Assembly: GCA_963932545.1 (NCBI GenBank)
Contig: CAWVRH010000003.1
Coordinates: 1 to 64,000, forward strand
Source: UBA8337 sp963932545
GTDB taxonomy: Bacteria > Pseudomonadota > Alphaproteobacteria > RS24
Length of the DNA: 64,000 nt
Direction: 5' to 3'
The notes below the pieces were generated by a model that did no database searches, was not told the origin of the DNA, and was given only the letters and a program-made list of their open reading frames with translations. The position numbers and the translations under genes are program-made. Shown piece by piece: positions 15,390-23,743 of this stretch. The first letter of the stretch is position 1, and the number at the start of each line of letters is the position of its first letter.

Positions 15390-16739
15390 CTACTTGCCGA
15401 TGCAGAAATCAGCAAAAACAATATCCAGCAATTGCTCGATGTCGACCGCCCCGGTTATTCGGCCCAAGGCGCGTTGCGCTAGGCGCAGGTCCTCGGCGGC
15501 TAATTCAAGGCCCGTATCCGCAACATCCAAGGCGCGCTGCAAGGCAATACAAGCCTCTTCCAAAGCTTCGCGGTGGCGCTCGCGGGTTAAAACCGAAGCT
15601 TCTTTGGCGCCAGCCCGCTCGTTCACCAGCTCTTGCAAGGCCTCGAGCAAAACCGCCTCTGCGTCCCCAGCCATTGTAGACAGGGACAGGGTTTTTATCT
15701 TGCCTAGCGTCTTTAGCTCCGCTTCCGGTACGGGCCCAAGGTCGGCCTTATTGCAAATAGCCAGATCGCCATTCTCAAGCGTCGCCCCGTCTAAGCGCGG
15801 GGTTTGTGTATCTGGCGAGAGAACCAACAAACGAATGTCTGCTGCCTCGGCTTGCACCTTCGCGCGCCGCACGCCTTCGCGCTCAATGTCGTCCCCAGCC
15901 TCGCGCAAGCCAGCTGTGTCGACCAAAGTAACCGGCACGCCGTCCAACACCATGGCCACCTCAATAACATCGCGCGTGGTGCCAGCGCGGGCCGAGACAA
16001 TGGCCGCGCTTTTTCCTGCTAACATGTTGAGAATACTTGATTTTCCAGCGTTCGGAGCGCCCAGTAACGCCACCCGAAGGCCATCGCGCAAAACCACGCC
16101 GCGTCTATCTTGCAGGTGCTTTTTCATGGCTGTTGCGATCTCCGGCACGCCCTCTAGCGCGCGTTGCCCAAGGCCGCCGGGCAAGTCTTCATCGGCAAAT
16201 TCGATGTCTGCCTCTACGTGCGCCAAAGTGGTTTTTAGCGCCTCGCGCCATCCTTCCATCACTCGGCGAAGGCTGCCGTTCATTTGCCGAAGGGCTTGGG
16301 CTTGTTGCGCCCCGCCCTCGGCATCAATCAAGTCAGCAATCGCCTCGGCACCGGTTAAATCCATCTTGCCGTGCAAGACCGCGCGACGCGTAAAGTCTCC
16401 AGCTTCGGCAGGCGAACAAATTTCCAAACCCGACAGCGCCTGCAAGATAGATTGCGTGACCGCTAATCCCCCATGCACATGCAGCTCGGCCATGTCTTCG
16501 CCCGTAAAGCTATGCGGCGCGACAAAGCGCAAAACCAAGGCTTCGTCGAGCAGCGCGCCGCTAATCGGGTCATAAAGTTTTCGCAAAGCCGCTTTGCGCG
16601 GCGGCGGCAAATCTTTTAGCCCCAAGCGCGTTAACGCAAGCCCTACATCCGGCCCACTTAGGCGAATGACCGCCAGCGCGGCACGTCCGGCGCCAGTCGA
16701 TAAGGCAAAAACAGTTTCAGGGGCCCCAATTCGGCTCAC
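15390..16739 (-). CDS. mnmE: tRNA modification GTPase MnmE
   Basis: About 449 residues from GTG 16739, chosen because AGAGGAG lies 6 bases upstream and the encoded VSRIGAPETVFALSTG is where the family begins. Domains in order: tetrahydrofolate-binding N-terminal domain (to about 115), helical domain, inserted G domain with LLGAPNAGKSS (G1), DTAGLRE (G3) and CNKADL (G4), and the C-terminal helix ending in FCIGK, which keeps the CxGK cysteine. It works with MnmG on tRNA U34. First gene of the mnmE-mnmG-rsmG-parA-parB run, all leftward. Confidence 0.97.
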   Translation of the reverse strand: MSRIGAPETVFALSTGAGRAALAVIRLSGPDVGLALTRLGLKDLPPPRKAALRKLYDPISGALLDEALVLRFVAPHSFTGEDMAELHVHGGLAVTQSILQALSGLEICSPAEAGDFTRRAVLHGKMDLTGAEAIADLIDAEGGAQQAQALRQMNGSLRRVMEGWREALKTTLAHVEADIEFADEDLPGGLGQRALEGVPEIATAMKKHLQDRRGVVLRDGLRVALLGAPNAGKSSILNMLAGKSAAIVSARAGTTRDVIEVAMVLDGVPVTLVDTAGLREAGDDIEREGVRRAKVQAEAADIRLLVLSPDTQTPRLDGATLENGDLAICNKADLGPVPEAELKTLGKIKTLSLSTMAGDAEAVLLEALQELVNERAGAKEASVLTRERHREALEEACIALQRALDVADTGLELAAEDLRLAQRALGRITGAVDIEQLLDIVFADFCIGK

Positions 16740-16786
16740 GGATATCTCCTCTAGCGGCAAAACAAATCATCGCTAAACTGCACGAG

Positions 16787-18877
16787 ATGACAGATCCATT
16801 CAAGCGAAACAGGTTGGCCGACGCAACCAGCCCTTATCTTTTGCAACACAAAGACAACCCCGTGCATTGGCAGCCTTGGGAACCAGAGGTTTTTGCCCAA
16901 GCTCGCGCGCGAAACGTGCCGGTTCTTTTGTCCATTGGCTATGCGGCCTGTCACTGGTGCCATGTGATGGCACATGAAAGTTTTGAAGACGAAGACGTCG
17001 CCAAGCTGATGAATGAGCATTTTGTCTGCATCAAGCTCGACCGCGAAGAGCGTCCCGATTTAGATGATATCTACATGACCGCCCTCTCGATGATGGGAGA
17101 GCAAGGCGGTTGGCCGCTTACCATGTGTCTGGACGCGGAGGCGAAACCGTTTTGGGGCGGCACGTATTTTCCCAAATTGCCCAATCACGGGCGCCCAGGC
17201 TTTATGCAAATTCTCAACGAAATTTCGCGTATCTGGCACGAGACGCCGGACAAGATAGAGAAGAACACGCGCACCCTCACCGAGGGTTTGCAAGCCCGCG
17301 CCAAGGCCGATGCGCGCGGCGACATGCCAGAAGGCTTGCTGACGCGCGCCGCCACAACGCTGAGCGAGCACATTGATTTACAAAAAGGCGGTCTGCAAGG
17401 TTCGCCAAAGTTTCCGCAGCCTTTCTTGTATCAATTCATTTGGCAACAGGCGCAACTCGACGCCAATACGGAGGCTCGCGACGCGGTAATCGTAACGCTC
17501 GAAAAAATTTGTCAGGGTGGTTTATATGATCATATCGGCGGAGGCTTCGCGCGCTATAGCGTAGATGCAGACTGGCTGGTGCCGCATTTTGAAAAAATGC
17601 TATATGACAACGCCCTTCTGGTGCAGCTGATGACACAGGTCTGGCGCGACACCCAAAGCCCTCTTTTGGCGGCGCGCATTCGCGAAACACTCGACTGGGT
17701 GGCGCGCGAAATGACCCTAGATGACACAGCTGATGACGGAGCTGACGACGGAGCTTTCGCCGCCAGCCTAGACGCTGACACGGATGGCGAAGAAGGTAAA
17801 TTTTATGTGTGGTCTAGGGCCGAGGTTGAAACCCTTTTGGCCGACACCGAAACCGCACCAGCCTTTTGCCGAACCTATGACATCACGGACACGGGCAATT
17901 TTGAAGGCCACAACATTGCCAATCTGCTCGCCCAAGGAGACCGCGTGCAAGATAGTTTCGCGCAGGCCCGCGACACGCTTTTGCAAGCCCGCAATCAGCG
18001 CAGCTTGCCCGGGCGCGATGACAAGCTTCTCGCCGATTGGAATGGCATGATGATTGCGGCGATGGCTCACGCCGCGATGGCTTTCGAGTGTGACGATTGG
18101 TTAACCCAAGCCAAAACAGCTTTCGCCGCGGCGCGCACAGCCCTTACCGACACAAAAGGCAATTTGCGCCACAGCGCGCGCGATGGCCGCCTTTTGCCGG
18201 TCTCCCTATCCACCGACTACGCCTTTATGGGACAAGCCGCCCTCGCGCTTTATCAGGCAACCAGCGAGGCCCCCTATTTAGACTATGCCAAACTTTGCGC
18301 CGACACGCTGCAGGCCGATTTTTACGACGACCCGCAAGCCGGTGGACGCGGCGGTTATTTAACCAATCGCCACGCGGAAGCCAACGAAGTGCTGGTTAAC
18401 AATCGTCCCGTGCAAGACAATGCGATGCCATCTGGCAATGCCGCGATTTATCAATTGTTCGCCTCTCTCGCCACCCTTACGGGGGAGATGACGTATCGCG
18501 CCTATGGGCAAAACCTGTTTGCGGCATTGGCGGGACATCTGGCTAGCCAATATACATCCATGACCGCGCTGCTCGCAAGCCGCCAGAGCGATGCACATCC
18601 TTTGTCGATAATCTTAATCGGGGACCGCGAGGACGCGGCGCTAAAAGCTTTGCACGCCGCAGCGCATCGCCATGGCGTATTTAGCGCCCATATTTTGGTT
18701 ACCTCTCCCGAGACTGATTTAGCGCCTGAGCATCCAGCTTACGCCAAGACGCAACTCGGCGGCAGGGCGACCGCCTATGTCTGTCCTGGCCAGACGTGTC
18801 TGGCGCCCCAAACCGATCCAGAGCGTTTGCGCGAACAGATGGACACGATCTTGAAGTCGCGCCAGCCACAAAGCTAA
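16787..18877 (+). CDS. DUF255 thioredoxin-domain protein (YyaL/SSP411 type)
   Basis: 696 residues. The N-terminal thioredoxin-like domain has SPYLLQHKDNPVHWQPW, LSIGYAACHWCHVMAHESFED with the CxxC pair at 55 and 58, and LDREERPDLDDIYM. The rest (about 190-690) resembles the six-hairpin barrel of glycosidase-like folds. The family is widespread but its reaction is unknown; the CxxC suggests redox or metal binding. An acidic DDTADDGADDG stretch around residues 310-320 is a small tandem repeat. Divergent from mnmE and convergent with rho. Confidence 0.92.
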   Translation: MTDPFKRNRLADATSPYLLQHKDNPVHWQPWEPEVFAQARARNVPVLLSIGYAACHWCHVMAHESFEDEDVAKLMNEHFVCIKLDREERPDLDDIYMTALSMMGEQGGWPLTMCLDAEAKPFWGGTYFPKLPNHGRPGFMQILNEISRIWHETPDKIEKNTRTLTEGLQARAKADARGDMPEGLLTRAATTLSEHIDLQKGGLQGSPKFPQPFLYQFIWQQAQLDANTEARDAVIVTLEKICQGGLYDHIGGGFARYSVDADWLVPHFEKMLYDNALLVQLMTQVWRDTQSPLLAARIRETLDWVAREMTLDDTADDGADDGAFAASLDADTDGEEGKFYVWSRAEVETLLADTETAPAFCRTYDITDTGNFEGHNIANLLAQGDRVQDSFAQARDTLLQARNQRSLPGRDDKLLADWNGMMIAAMAHAAMAFECDDWLTQAKTAFAAARTALTDTKGNLRHSARDGRLLPVSLSTDYAFMGQAALALYQATSEAPYLDYAKLCADTLQADFYDDPQAGGRGGYLTNRHAEANEVLVNNRPVQDNAMPSGNAAIYQLFASLATLTGEMTYRAYGQNLFAALAGHLASQYTSMTALLASRQSDAHPLSIILIGDREDAALKALHAAAHRHGVFSAHILVTSPETDLAPEHPAYAKTQLGGRATAYVCPGQTCLAPQTDPERLREQMDTILKSRQPQS
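17729..17752 (+). repeat. 12-bp tandem duplication in the DUF255 gene
   Basis: GCTGATGACGGA at 17729-17740 is followed by GCTGACGACGGA, differing by one base. It codes for ADDGADDG in a loop of the protein. In frame. Confidence 0.8.
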
Positions 18878-18898
18878 CCAAAGCTCGTCGTTGTTTAC

Positions 18899-20188
18899 TT
18901 AAGTGTTCATCGAGTCGAAGAATTCACCGTTGTTTTTGGTGTTCTTCAATTTATCGAGCAGGAATTCGGTCGCATCTACCGCACCCATTGGGTTGAGGAT
19001 ACGACGCAGCACGTAAATTTTCGACAGGTCGCCAGCTTCCACCAGCAATTCTTCTTTGCGCGTTCCAGACTTCATAATGTCGATAGCTGGGAAAACCCGC
19101 TTGTCCGAAATTTTCCGATCCAGCACAATTTCGGAGTTACCCGTTCCTTTGAATTCTTCAAAGATAACCTCATCCATCCGTGATCCAGTTTCAATAAGCG
19201 CGGTTGAGATAATTGTCAGCGAGCCACCGTCTTCAATATTACGCGCAGCACCGAAAAAGCGTTTCGGGCGCTGCAGCGCATTGGCATCCACACCACCGGT
19301 CAGCACCTTACCAGAGCTTGGCACCACGGTGTTATACGCACGTCCCAAACGGGTAATACTATCGAGCAAGATAACCACATCGCGGCCATGCTCCACCAGA
19401 CGCTTGGCTTTCTCAATCACCATTTCCGCAACTTGCACGTGTCGCGTTGCTGGCTCATCAAAGGTCGAGGCAACCACTTCGCCGTGCACCGAACGTTGCA
19501 TGTCCGTCACTTCTTCAGGGCGCTCATCAATGAGCAACACAATGAGATAGCACTCCGGGTGATTAGCAGCGATCGACTTAGCGATGTTCTGCATCAGCAC
19601 CGTTTTACCGGTGCGCGGCGGCGCCACAATCAGGGCGCGTTGGCCTTTGCCGAGCGGTGCCACGATATCAATAATACGCGAGGATAAATCTTTGTTCGTT
19701 GGGTCTTCTACTTCCATCGCAAACGCGCTGTCTGGGTAGAGCGGCGTCAAATTATCAAAATGTACTTTCTGGCGAGCTTTTTCTGGGTCTTCAAAATTAA
19801 TGCCGTTTAACTTCAACAAAGCAAAATAGCGTTCGCCGTCTTTGGGCCCACGAATTTCACCCTCTACCGTATCGCCGGTTCGTAGCGAGAAGCGACGAAT
19901 TTGGCTCGGGCTTACATAAATATCATCCGGGCCTGGCAAATAATTAGCATCGGGGGAGCGCAAGAAACCAAAGCCGTCTTGCAGCACTTCCATCACGCCT
20001 TCGCCGATAATGGTGATGTTATCTTCCGCCAGTCTTTTCAAAATGGCGAACAGCATGTCTTGCTTCAACATGGTGGAAGCGTTTTCGATCTCATGTTCCT
20101 CGGCAAAGGCCAATAGCTCGGTCGGCGATTTGCTTTTCAAGTGCTCGAGTTTGATTTGATCTGTCATGTCGTCCATAATTTTATCCAT
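18899..20188 (-). CDS. rho: transcription termination factor Rho
   Basis: 429 residues if the first ATG is used; the ATG at 20167 gives a protein that starts closer to where homologues begin. Rho is the hexameric RNA helicase that ends transcription. The N-terminal helical part has LKSKSPTELLAFAEEHEIENASTM. The RNA-binding cold-shock-like domain has GFGFLRSPDANYLPGPDDIYVS. The ATPase core has PPRTGKTVLMQNIA (Walker A), VVILLDSITRLGRAYN (Walker B) and the R loop GTGNSEIVLDRKISDKRVFPAID. Precedes hemE and hemJ in the leftward direction. Confidence 0.98.
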   Translation of the reverse strand: MDKIMDDMTDQIKLEHLKSKSPTELLAFAEEHEIENASTMLKQDMLFAILKRLAEDNITIIGEGVMEVLQDGFGFLRSPDANYLPGPDDIYVSPSQIRRFSLRTGDTVEGEIRGPKDGERYFALLKLNGINFEDPEKARQKVHFDNLTPLYPDSAFAMEVEDPTNKDLSSRIIDIVAPLGKGQRALIVAPPRTGKTVLMQNIAKSIAANHPECYLIVLLIDERPEEVTDMQRSVHGEVVASTFDEPATRHVQVAEMVIEKAKRLVEHGRDVVILLDSITRLGRAYNTVVPSSGKVLTGGVDANALQRPKRFFGAARNIEDGGSLTIISTALIETGSRMDEVIFEEFKGTGNSEIVLDRKISDKRVFPAIDIMKSGTRKEELLVEAGDLSKIYVLRRILNPMGAVDATEFLLDKLKNTKNNGEFFDSMNT

Positions 20189-20334
20189 AGAAGGCGCGCG
20201 CGAAAGGGCGGCTGAATTGATTTTTAAAAAGGGAATGAGCTCGAAATATCTGAAAAGATGGCGAAGCTTTAAGTGCGAAGACCCCCAGTATAATCAAAAA
20301 CTAGGGTTTTCACAAGCACCCTTGCAAAGCGTCT

Positions 20335-20784
20335 CTAAAACGGTTGGACGACGACCAAAATGACGATGAAAACCGTAAGCACAGGCGGAATTTCATTGAT
20401 CATCCGATAGAACCGAGAAGACCGGGGCAGGCTCTGTGTCAGAAACTTTTTCCGCGTGGACGCCAAAAACCCATGATAGCCCGTCAAGATAACCACCAAG
20501 GCAAGCTTCGCGTGCAGCCACCCCCCAGCGCTATCTAGAAAGCCCGACCGCAAAATTAAACTAAGTCCCAAAACCCAAGCCACTAGCATGGCCGGCGTCA
20601 TGATGATGCGCAGCAGGTTTTTTTCCATGGTTTCAAATATCGTAAAAGGCTCGCCAGCTTCCATCGCCTCTGCATGGTAGACAAAAAGCCTTGGCAAATA
20701 ATACATGCCCGCCATCCAAAACATCACAGCGATAATATGAAACGCTAAAATCCATGGATATATATCAGCTAAAAAATCGCGCAT
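20335..20784 (-). CDS. hemJ: protoporphyrinogen oxidase HemJ
   Basis: 149 residues with four hydrophobic segments (about 8-28, 55-78, 87-103 and 130-148). HemJ is the membrane protein that oxidises protoporphyrinogen IX to protoporphyrin IX in bacteria without HemY or HemG. His16 in the first helix and the segments WMAGMYYLPRLFVYHAE, AKLALV and RMINEIPPVLTVFIV match the family. It ends about 146 bp upstream of rho and starts 5 bp downstream of hemE, another haem gene, so the two are probably cotranscribed. Confidence 0.95.
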   Translation of the reverse strand: MRDFLADIYPWILAFHIIAVMFWMAGMYYLPRLFVYHAEAMEAGEPFTIFETMEKNLLRIIMTPAMLVAWVLGLSLILRSGFLDSAGGWLHAKLALVVILTGYHGFLASTRKKFLTQSLPRSSRFYRMINEIPPVLTVFIVILVVVQPF

Positions 20785-20789
20785 TTAGA

Positions 20790-21848
20790 TTATCCTTGTC
20801 GAACCAATTGCATCAATTTTTCCACGTGCTCAGGCGGCGTTTGCGGCACAATACCATGGCCCAAATTAAAGATATAATGACGGCCCTCAAAGTCTTTTTT
20901 AATGTCCGCCACCGCTTGCTCCAAGGCTTCTCCACCGGCCACCAAGACCATGGGATCCAAATTGCCTTGTAAAACGATATTTTCAGGCACGGTTTCAACC
21001 ATCGCTTTTCGGTCGGCGCTGGTATCCAGTCCTAAAACTTGCACGCCAGTGCGCGCCACATAGTCTGCCATATCGCAACTGGCGGCCCGCGGGAAACCAA
21101 TAATCGGAACCTGCACGCCACGCGCACGCAATCCCTCCACAATAGCTGCGACAGGTGCCACGCACCAAAGTTCAAAGTCTTCGCCGTGCAAAGAAGCCGC
21201 CCAGCTTTCAAACAATTGTAAGACTTCGGCTCCTGCATCCACTTGCGCGGCCAGGTAATCAATGGTGGCAGCCACAATGATATCCATTAGCCCTTGAAAG
21301 GCTTCTGGGTCTTTTTGAGCCAGCTCACGAGCCGGCGCCTGATCGGGAGTTCCCCGTCCAGCCACCATATAGGTCGCCACGGTCCAAGGGGCACCTGCAA
21401 AACCGATGAGGGCGGTCTCTTTTGGCAGAGAGTGAGATAGTCTGGAGACGGTTTCGATAATCGGCTCTAAATGCTCGGTTACTTTATCGAGCGACAGGCT
21501 TTGGGCTGACACCACCGGGTCTAGGCGCGGGCCCTCTCCTGTTTCAAACCAAACCTTTTGACCCAAAGCATCTGGAATAAGCAGAATATCTGCAAATAAA
21601 ATCGCCGCATCAAATCCATACCGCCGAATAGGCTGCAAGGTTACTTCCTCAGCGAAGGCTGGATTATAGCAGAGATCTAAAAACCCACCGGCTGTTTCGC
21701 GCAAGGCCCTGTATTCAGGTAAATAACGACCCGCTTGGCGCATAAGCCAAATAGGCGGCACGTCGTTTACGCTTGTGCCTTTTGGCTTGGTTGTCTCGTC
21801 TCTGGCGGCTGCGCCAGATAGAGTTTTTAAAAATGGTTTCATGCTCAT
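20790..21848 (-). CDS. hemE: uroporphyrinogen decarboxylase
   Basis: 352 residues. HemE removes four carboxyl groups from uroporphyrinogen III to give coproporphyrinogen III. PPIWLMRQAGRYLPEYR contains the catalytic-site arginines, DAAILFADILLIPDALG the active-site aspartate, and FNLGHGIVPQTPPEHVEKLM the usual C-terminus. Two ATGs (21848 and 21842) lie close together after AAGAAGGTGG; the second is better spaced. Its promoter must lie within the adjacent probable origin, as is known for hemE in Caulobacter. Confidence 0.97.
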   Translation of the reverse strand: MSMKPFLKTLSGAAARDETTKPKGTSVNDVPPIWLMRQAGRYLPEYRALRETAGGFLDLCYNPAFAEEVTLQPIRRYGFDAAILFADILLIPDALGQKVWFETGEGPRLDPVVSAQSLSLDKVTEHLEPIIETVSRLSHSLPKETALIGFAGAPWTVATYMVAGRGTPDQAPARELAQKDPEAFQGLMDIIVAATIDYLAAQVDAGAEVLQLFESWAASLHGEDFELWCVAPVAAIVEGLRARGVQVPIIGFPRAASCDMADYVARTGVQVLGLDTSADRKAMVETVPENIVLQGNLDPMVLVAGGEALEQAVADIKKDFEGRHYIFNLGHGIVPQTPPEHVEKLMQLVRQG

Positions 21849-21890
21849 GCCACCTTCTTAACTTCCTTTGTATTATTAATATACTAAAGA

Positions 21891-21905
21891 AGTAGTAGTA
21901 GTAGT
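21891..21905 (+). repeat. AGT x5 (TAG triplet) run, possible DnaA-trio
   Basis: Five AGT triplets, which read as consecutive TAG triplets on the plus strand (GAT when read 3' to 5'). This is the form of the DnaA-trio element that DnaA follows onto single-stranded DNA. An AT-rich run (21867-21890) lies on its left. The 9-mer TGAGGATTA (21919-21927, minus-strand TAATCCTCA) lies 13 bp to its right in the expected orientation. Confidence 0.55.
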
Positions 21906-22006
21906 GTCGCAGTCTAGCTGAGGATTATTTGGTTTTGGGGAAACCATACACATTTTAAACCTCACAAAAAACGCCTGTGAAGACTGGGGGTAACCTTATT
22001 TGCATG

Positions 22007-22023
22007 TTAATAAACTTGCTTAA
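22007..22023. promoter_or_regulatory. TTAA-N9-TTAA motif, copy 1 of the origin region
   Basis: TTAATAAACTTGCTTAA. The same TTAATAAA start and TTAA end recur at 22137-22153. The half sites resemble those of the CtrA box (TTAA-N7-TTAA) but the gap is 9, so binding by CtrA is doubtful. Confidence 0.4.
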
Positions 22024-22042
22024 AGCCCGATTTTCGGGCTTT
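22022..22042. terminator. perfect hairpin in the origin region
   Basis: AAAGCCCG at 22022-22029 pairs perfectly with CGGGCTTT at 22035-22042 around a 5-base loop. The A-rich and T-rich flanks would let it end transcription on either strand. No gene ends here, so it may instead insulate the origin from transcription or be a structural element. Confidence 0.5.
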
Positions 22043-22136
22043 CTGTGAACCTGTGAACAGCGGGCATAATGGGGATAAAACCGGCGGGACTTCGTGAATT
22101 TTGTTATCCCCGTAATCCCCAATCGATATAATCGAT

Positions 22137-22153
22137 TTAATAAATCGCCTTAA
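22137..22153. promoter_or_regulatory. TTAA-N9-TTAA motif, copy 2 of the origin region
   Basis: TTAATAAATCGCCTTAA, matching copy 1 (22007-22023) at 13 of 17 positions. It overlaps the inverted repeat CGATTTA-A-TAAATCG (22133-22147) and follows two ATCGAT palindromes spaced 9 bp apart (22122-22127 and 22131-22136). Confidence 0.4.
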
Positions 22154-22214
22154 ACCCTAGGCATGAAAAAGGAACAGTGGGGACGAAATTTCTTGGCTTG
22201 CCGCACGGAGCGAC

Positions 22215-22241
22215 TTATCCTCGTTATTCACATAATCCACA
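22215..22241 (+). other. three abutting DnaA-box-like 9-mers
   Basis: Three 9-mers lie end to end: 22215-22223 (TTATCCTCG, two mismatches to TTATCCACA), 22224-22232 (TTATTCACA, fits TTATNCACA), and 22233-22241 (TAATCCACA, one mismatch). All have the same orientation and stand 54 bp before the ppsR start. Confidence 0.7.
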
Positions 22242-22295
22242 ATGGAAAGGCAGCCCCTCGCGGCTCCTAAAGTGAGCAGAAAAGGACGTGCACTC

Positions 22296-23123
22296 GTGAA
22301 GTATTTTCACCTGCATTTAATCTCGGATAGCACCGGCGAAACCATCCAAGCGGTGGCGCGCGCCGTATGCGCACAATTCGTGGAAGCCCAGCCCGTAGAA
22401 CACATTTACGGCTTGGTGCGCGGCAAGAAAGCGCTCGACCGAGCCTTGGCTGAATTGGCCGAAAACCCTGGCCCCGTTATGTATTCTATTTTGGATGATG
22501 CGCTTCGCGCCAATTTGCACAGTGTGTGCGAAAAACTAGCCGTGCCGTGTCTCTCGGTATTGGAGCCTTTTGTGAACCAATTGGCACCCTACCTAAATGT
22601 TGTGGCCAGCGGCAAGCCGGGTGGCCAGCACGCTATGGACACAGATTATTTTCGCCGCATCAACGCGCTCAATTATACCATTCAACATGATGACGGGCAG
22701 AGCCAGAACGATTTAGACACGGCGGATATTATTTTAACGGGCGTGAGCCGCACTTCGAAAACACCGACGTGCATTTACTTGGCCAACCGTGGATATAAGT
22801 CTGCCAATGTGCCTTTGGTGCCGGGCCTCGACCCGCCAAGTGAATTGCTAGTAGCTAAAAACCCGCTGATTGTTGGTCTTTTGAACAGTCCTGAGCGGTT
22901 GCGCGCTATCCGCCGGAACCGACTTTTGTCGCTCAATGAAGAGAATGAAACAGAGTATATCGACCCTGAGCTCATCCGTGCCGAGATCGCGGATGCGCGG
23001 CGATTGTTTGCTCGCCAGCGCTGGCCGGTTATCGATGTAACGCGCCGCTCGGTAGAAGAAATCGCCAGCGCTGTTTTAAACCTATATCAAGACCATGAGA
23101 AAGCCCGCGATGCCCGCCCGTAG
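22296..23123 (+). CDS. ppsR: pyruvate phosphate dikinase / PEP synthase regulatory protein (DUF299)
   Basis: About 275 residues from GTG 22296, chosen because AAGGA lies 9 bases upstream and the encoded KYFHLHLISDSTGETIQ is where homologues begin. A frame starting at 22242 would run through the probable origin edge. The P-loop-like segment GVSRTSKTPTCIYLANRGYKSANVPLVPG is the family hallmark. These bifunctional enzymes add or remove a phosphate on a threonine of pyruvate phosphate dikinase or PEP synthase, using ADP or phosphate. It is the RP001-type gene that borders the origin in Rickettsia and Caulobacter, and the first of a rightward run. Confidence 0.94.
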   Translation: MKYFHLHLISDSTGETIQAVARAVCAQFVEAQPVEHIYGLVRGKKALDRALAELAENPGPVMYSILDDALRANLHSVCEKLAVPCLSVLEPFVNQLAPYLNVVASGKPGGQHAMDTDYFRRINALNYTIQHDDGQSQNDLDTADIILTGVSRTSKTPTCIYLANRGYKSANVPLVPGLDPPSELLVAKNPLIVGLLNSPERLRAIRRNRLLSLNEENETEYIDPELIRAEIADARRLFARQRWPVIDVTRRSVEEIASAVLNLYQDHEKARDARP

Positions 23124-23155
23124 GCGAGCCCCTGAGTTTGCGGATAGGAGAAAAC

Positions 23156-23743
23156 ATGCAGTTAACGAAAAAACTAACCTTGGCGTCTAAAAGCCAAATT
23201 CGCGCGCAAGTCTTAGCCGGCGCTGGCGTGGCCTTTGATGTGGCCCCTTCTGGGGTCGATGAAGAGGCTTTGAAAGCCATACACTCTGGAGATGCAGCGG
23301 GCTTAGCGGTCGGGTTGGCGCAAGCCAAAGCGAAGGCCGTTCATGCTGACGGGTTGATTATCGGCGCGGATCAAATATTACAATGCGACGGTGTTTTATA
23401 TGATAAGCCGCGCGACATGAAAGAAGCGCGAGCCAACTTACAAAAGTTTCGCGGGCGCACGCATTATCTCATCGGCGGCGTGGTTCTGGTGGAGGACGGG
23501 CAAACCGTCTGGTCTCACCACCAAAAAGTATCGCTGGCCGTGCGAGATTTTTCGGATGCTTTTCTCGACGCTTATATAGAAGAGGCAGGCGACAAAATAC
23601 TAGCTTCCGTTGGATGTTATCAGCTCGAGGGCCTTGGCTCTCATTTGTTTGACAGTATTGATGGCGATTATTTCTCGACGCTCGGCCTACCGCTCTTGCC
23701 GCTTTTACAGGCATTGCGCGAACATGGCGGGTTGGTCGCTTAA
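23156..23743 (+). CDS. maf: Maf-family nucleotide pyrophosphatase
   Basis: About 195 residues from ATG 23156, which follows AGGAG. TLASKSQIRAQVLAGAGV is close to the family start (LASxSPRRxxLL), IIGADQIL is the conserved catalytic GADQ segment, and KPRDMKEARANLQKFRGRTHYLIGG follows as usual. Maf proteins hydrolyse non-canonical or methylated nucleoside triphosphates. The E/Q pattern needed to tell the dTTP/UTP type from the m7GTP type is not decisive here. Shares one base with the start of aroE. Confidence 0.9.
   Translation: MQLTKKLTLASKSQIRAQVLAGAGVAFDVAPSGVDEEALKAIHSGDAAGLAVGLAQAKAKAVHADGLIIGADQILQCDGVLYDKPRDMKEARANLQKFRGRTHYLIGGVVLVEDGQTVWSHHQKVSLAVRDFSDAFLDAYIEEAGDKILASVGCYQLEGLGSHLFDSIDGDYFSTLGLPLLPLLQALREHGGLVA

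Larger units (their letters stand above)
21849..22295. other. probable chromosomal replication origin (oriC)
   Basis: A 447-bp non-coding gap between divergent hemE and ppsR, the longest in the window. The origin of Caulobacter and Rickettsia lies between hemE and the RP001-type gene. The gap holds one exact DnaA box (TTATTCACA at 22224-22232) with a near-match abutting it on each side, a near-match on the other strand (TGGGGATAA at 22070-22078), TAG triplets beside an AT-rich stretch, an AT-rich inverted repeat CGATTTA-A-TAAATCG at 22133-22147, and a hairpin. Genes on both sides mostly point away. No open frame of interest is seen inside. Confidence 0.85.

Noticed and set aside
15394..16575. 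A 393-codon open frame on the plus strand opposite mnmE
   Set aside because: It is the antisense shadow of a well-supported mnmE with all GTPase motifs; the peptide is rich in S, R and A with no domain.
22242..22295. ATG at 22242 as the ppsR start
   Set aside because: It directly abuts the DnaA boxes, lacks a ribosome binding site and adds an unconserved basic leader; GTG 22296 has AAGGA and gives the family start.
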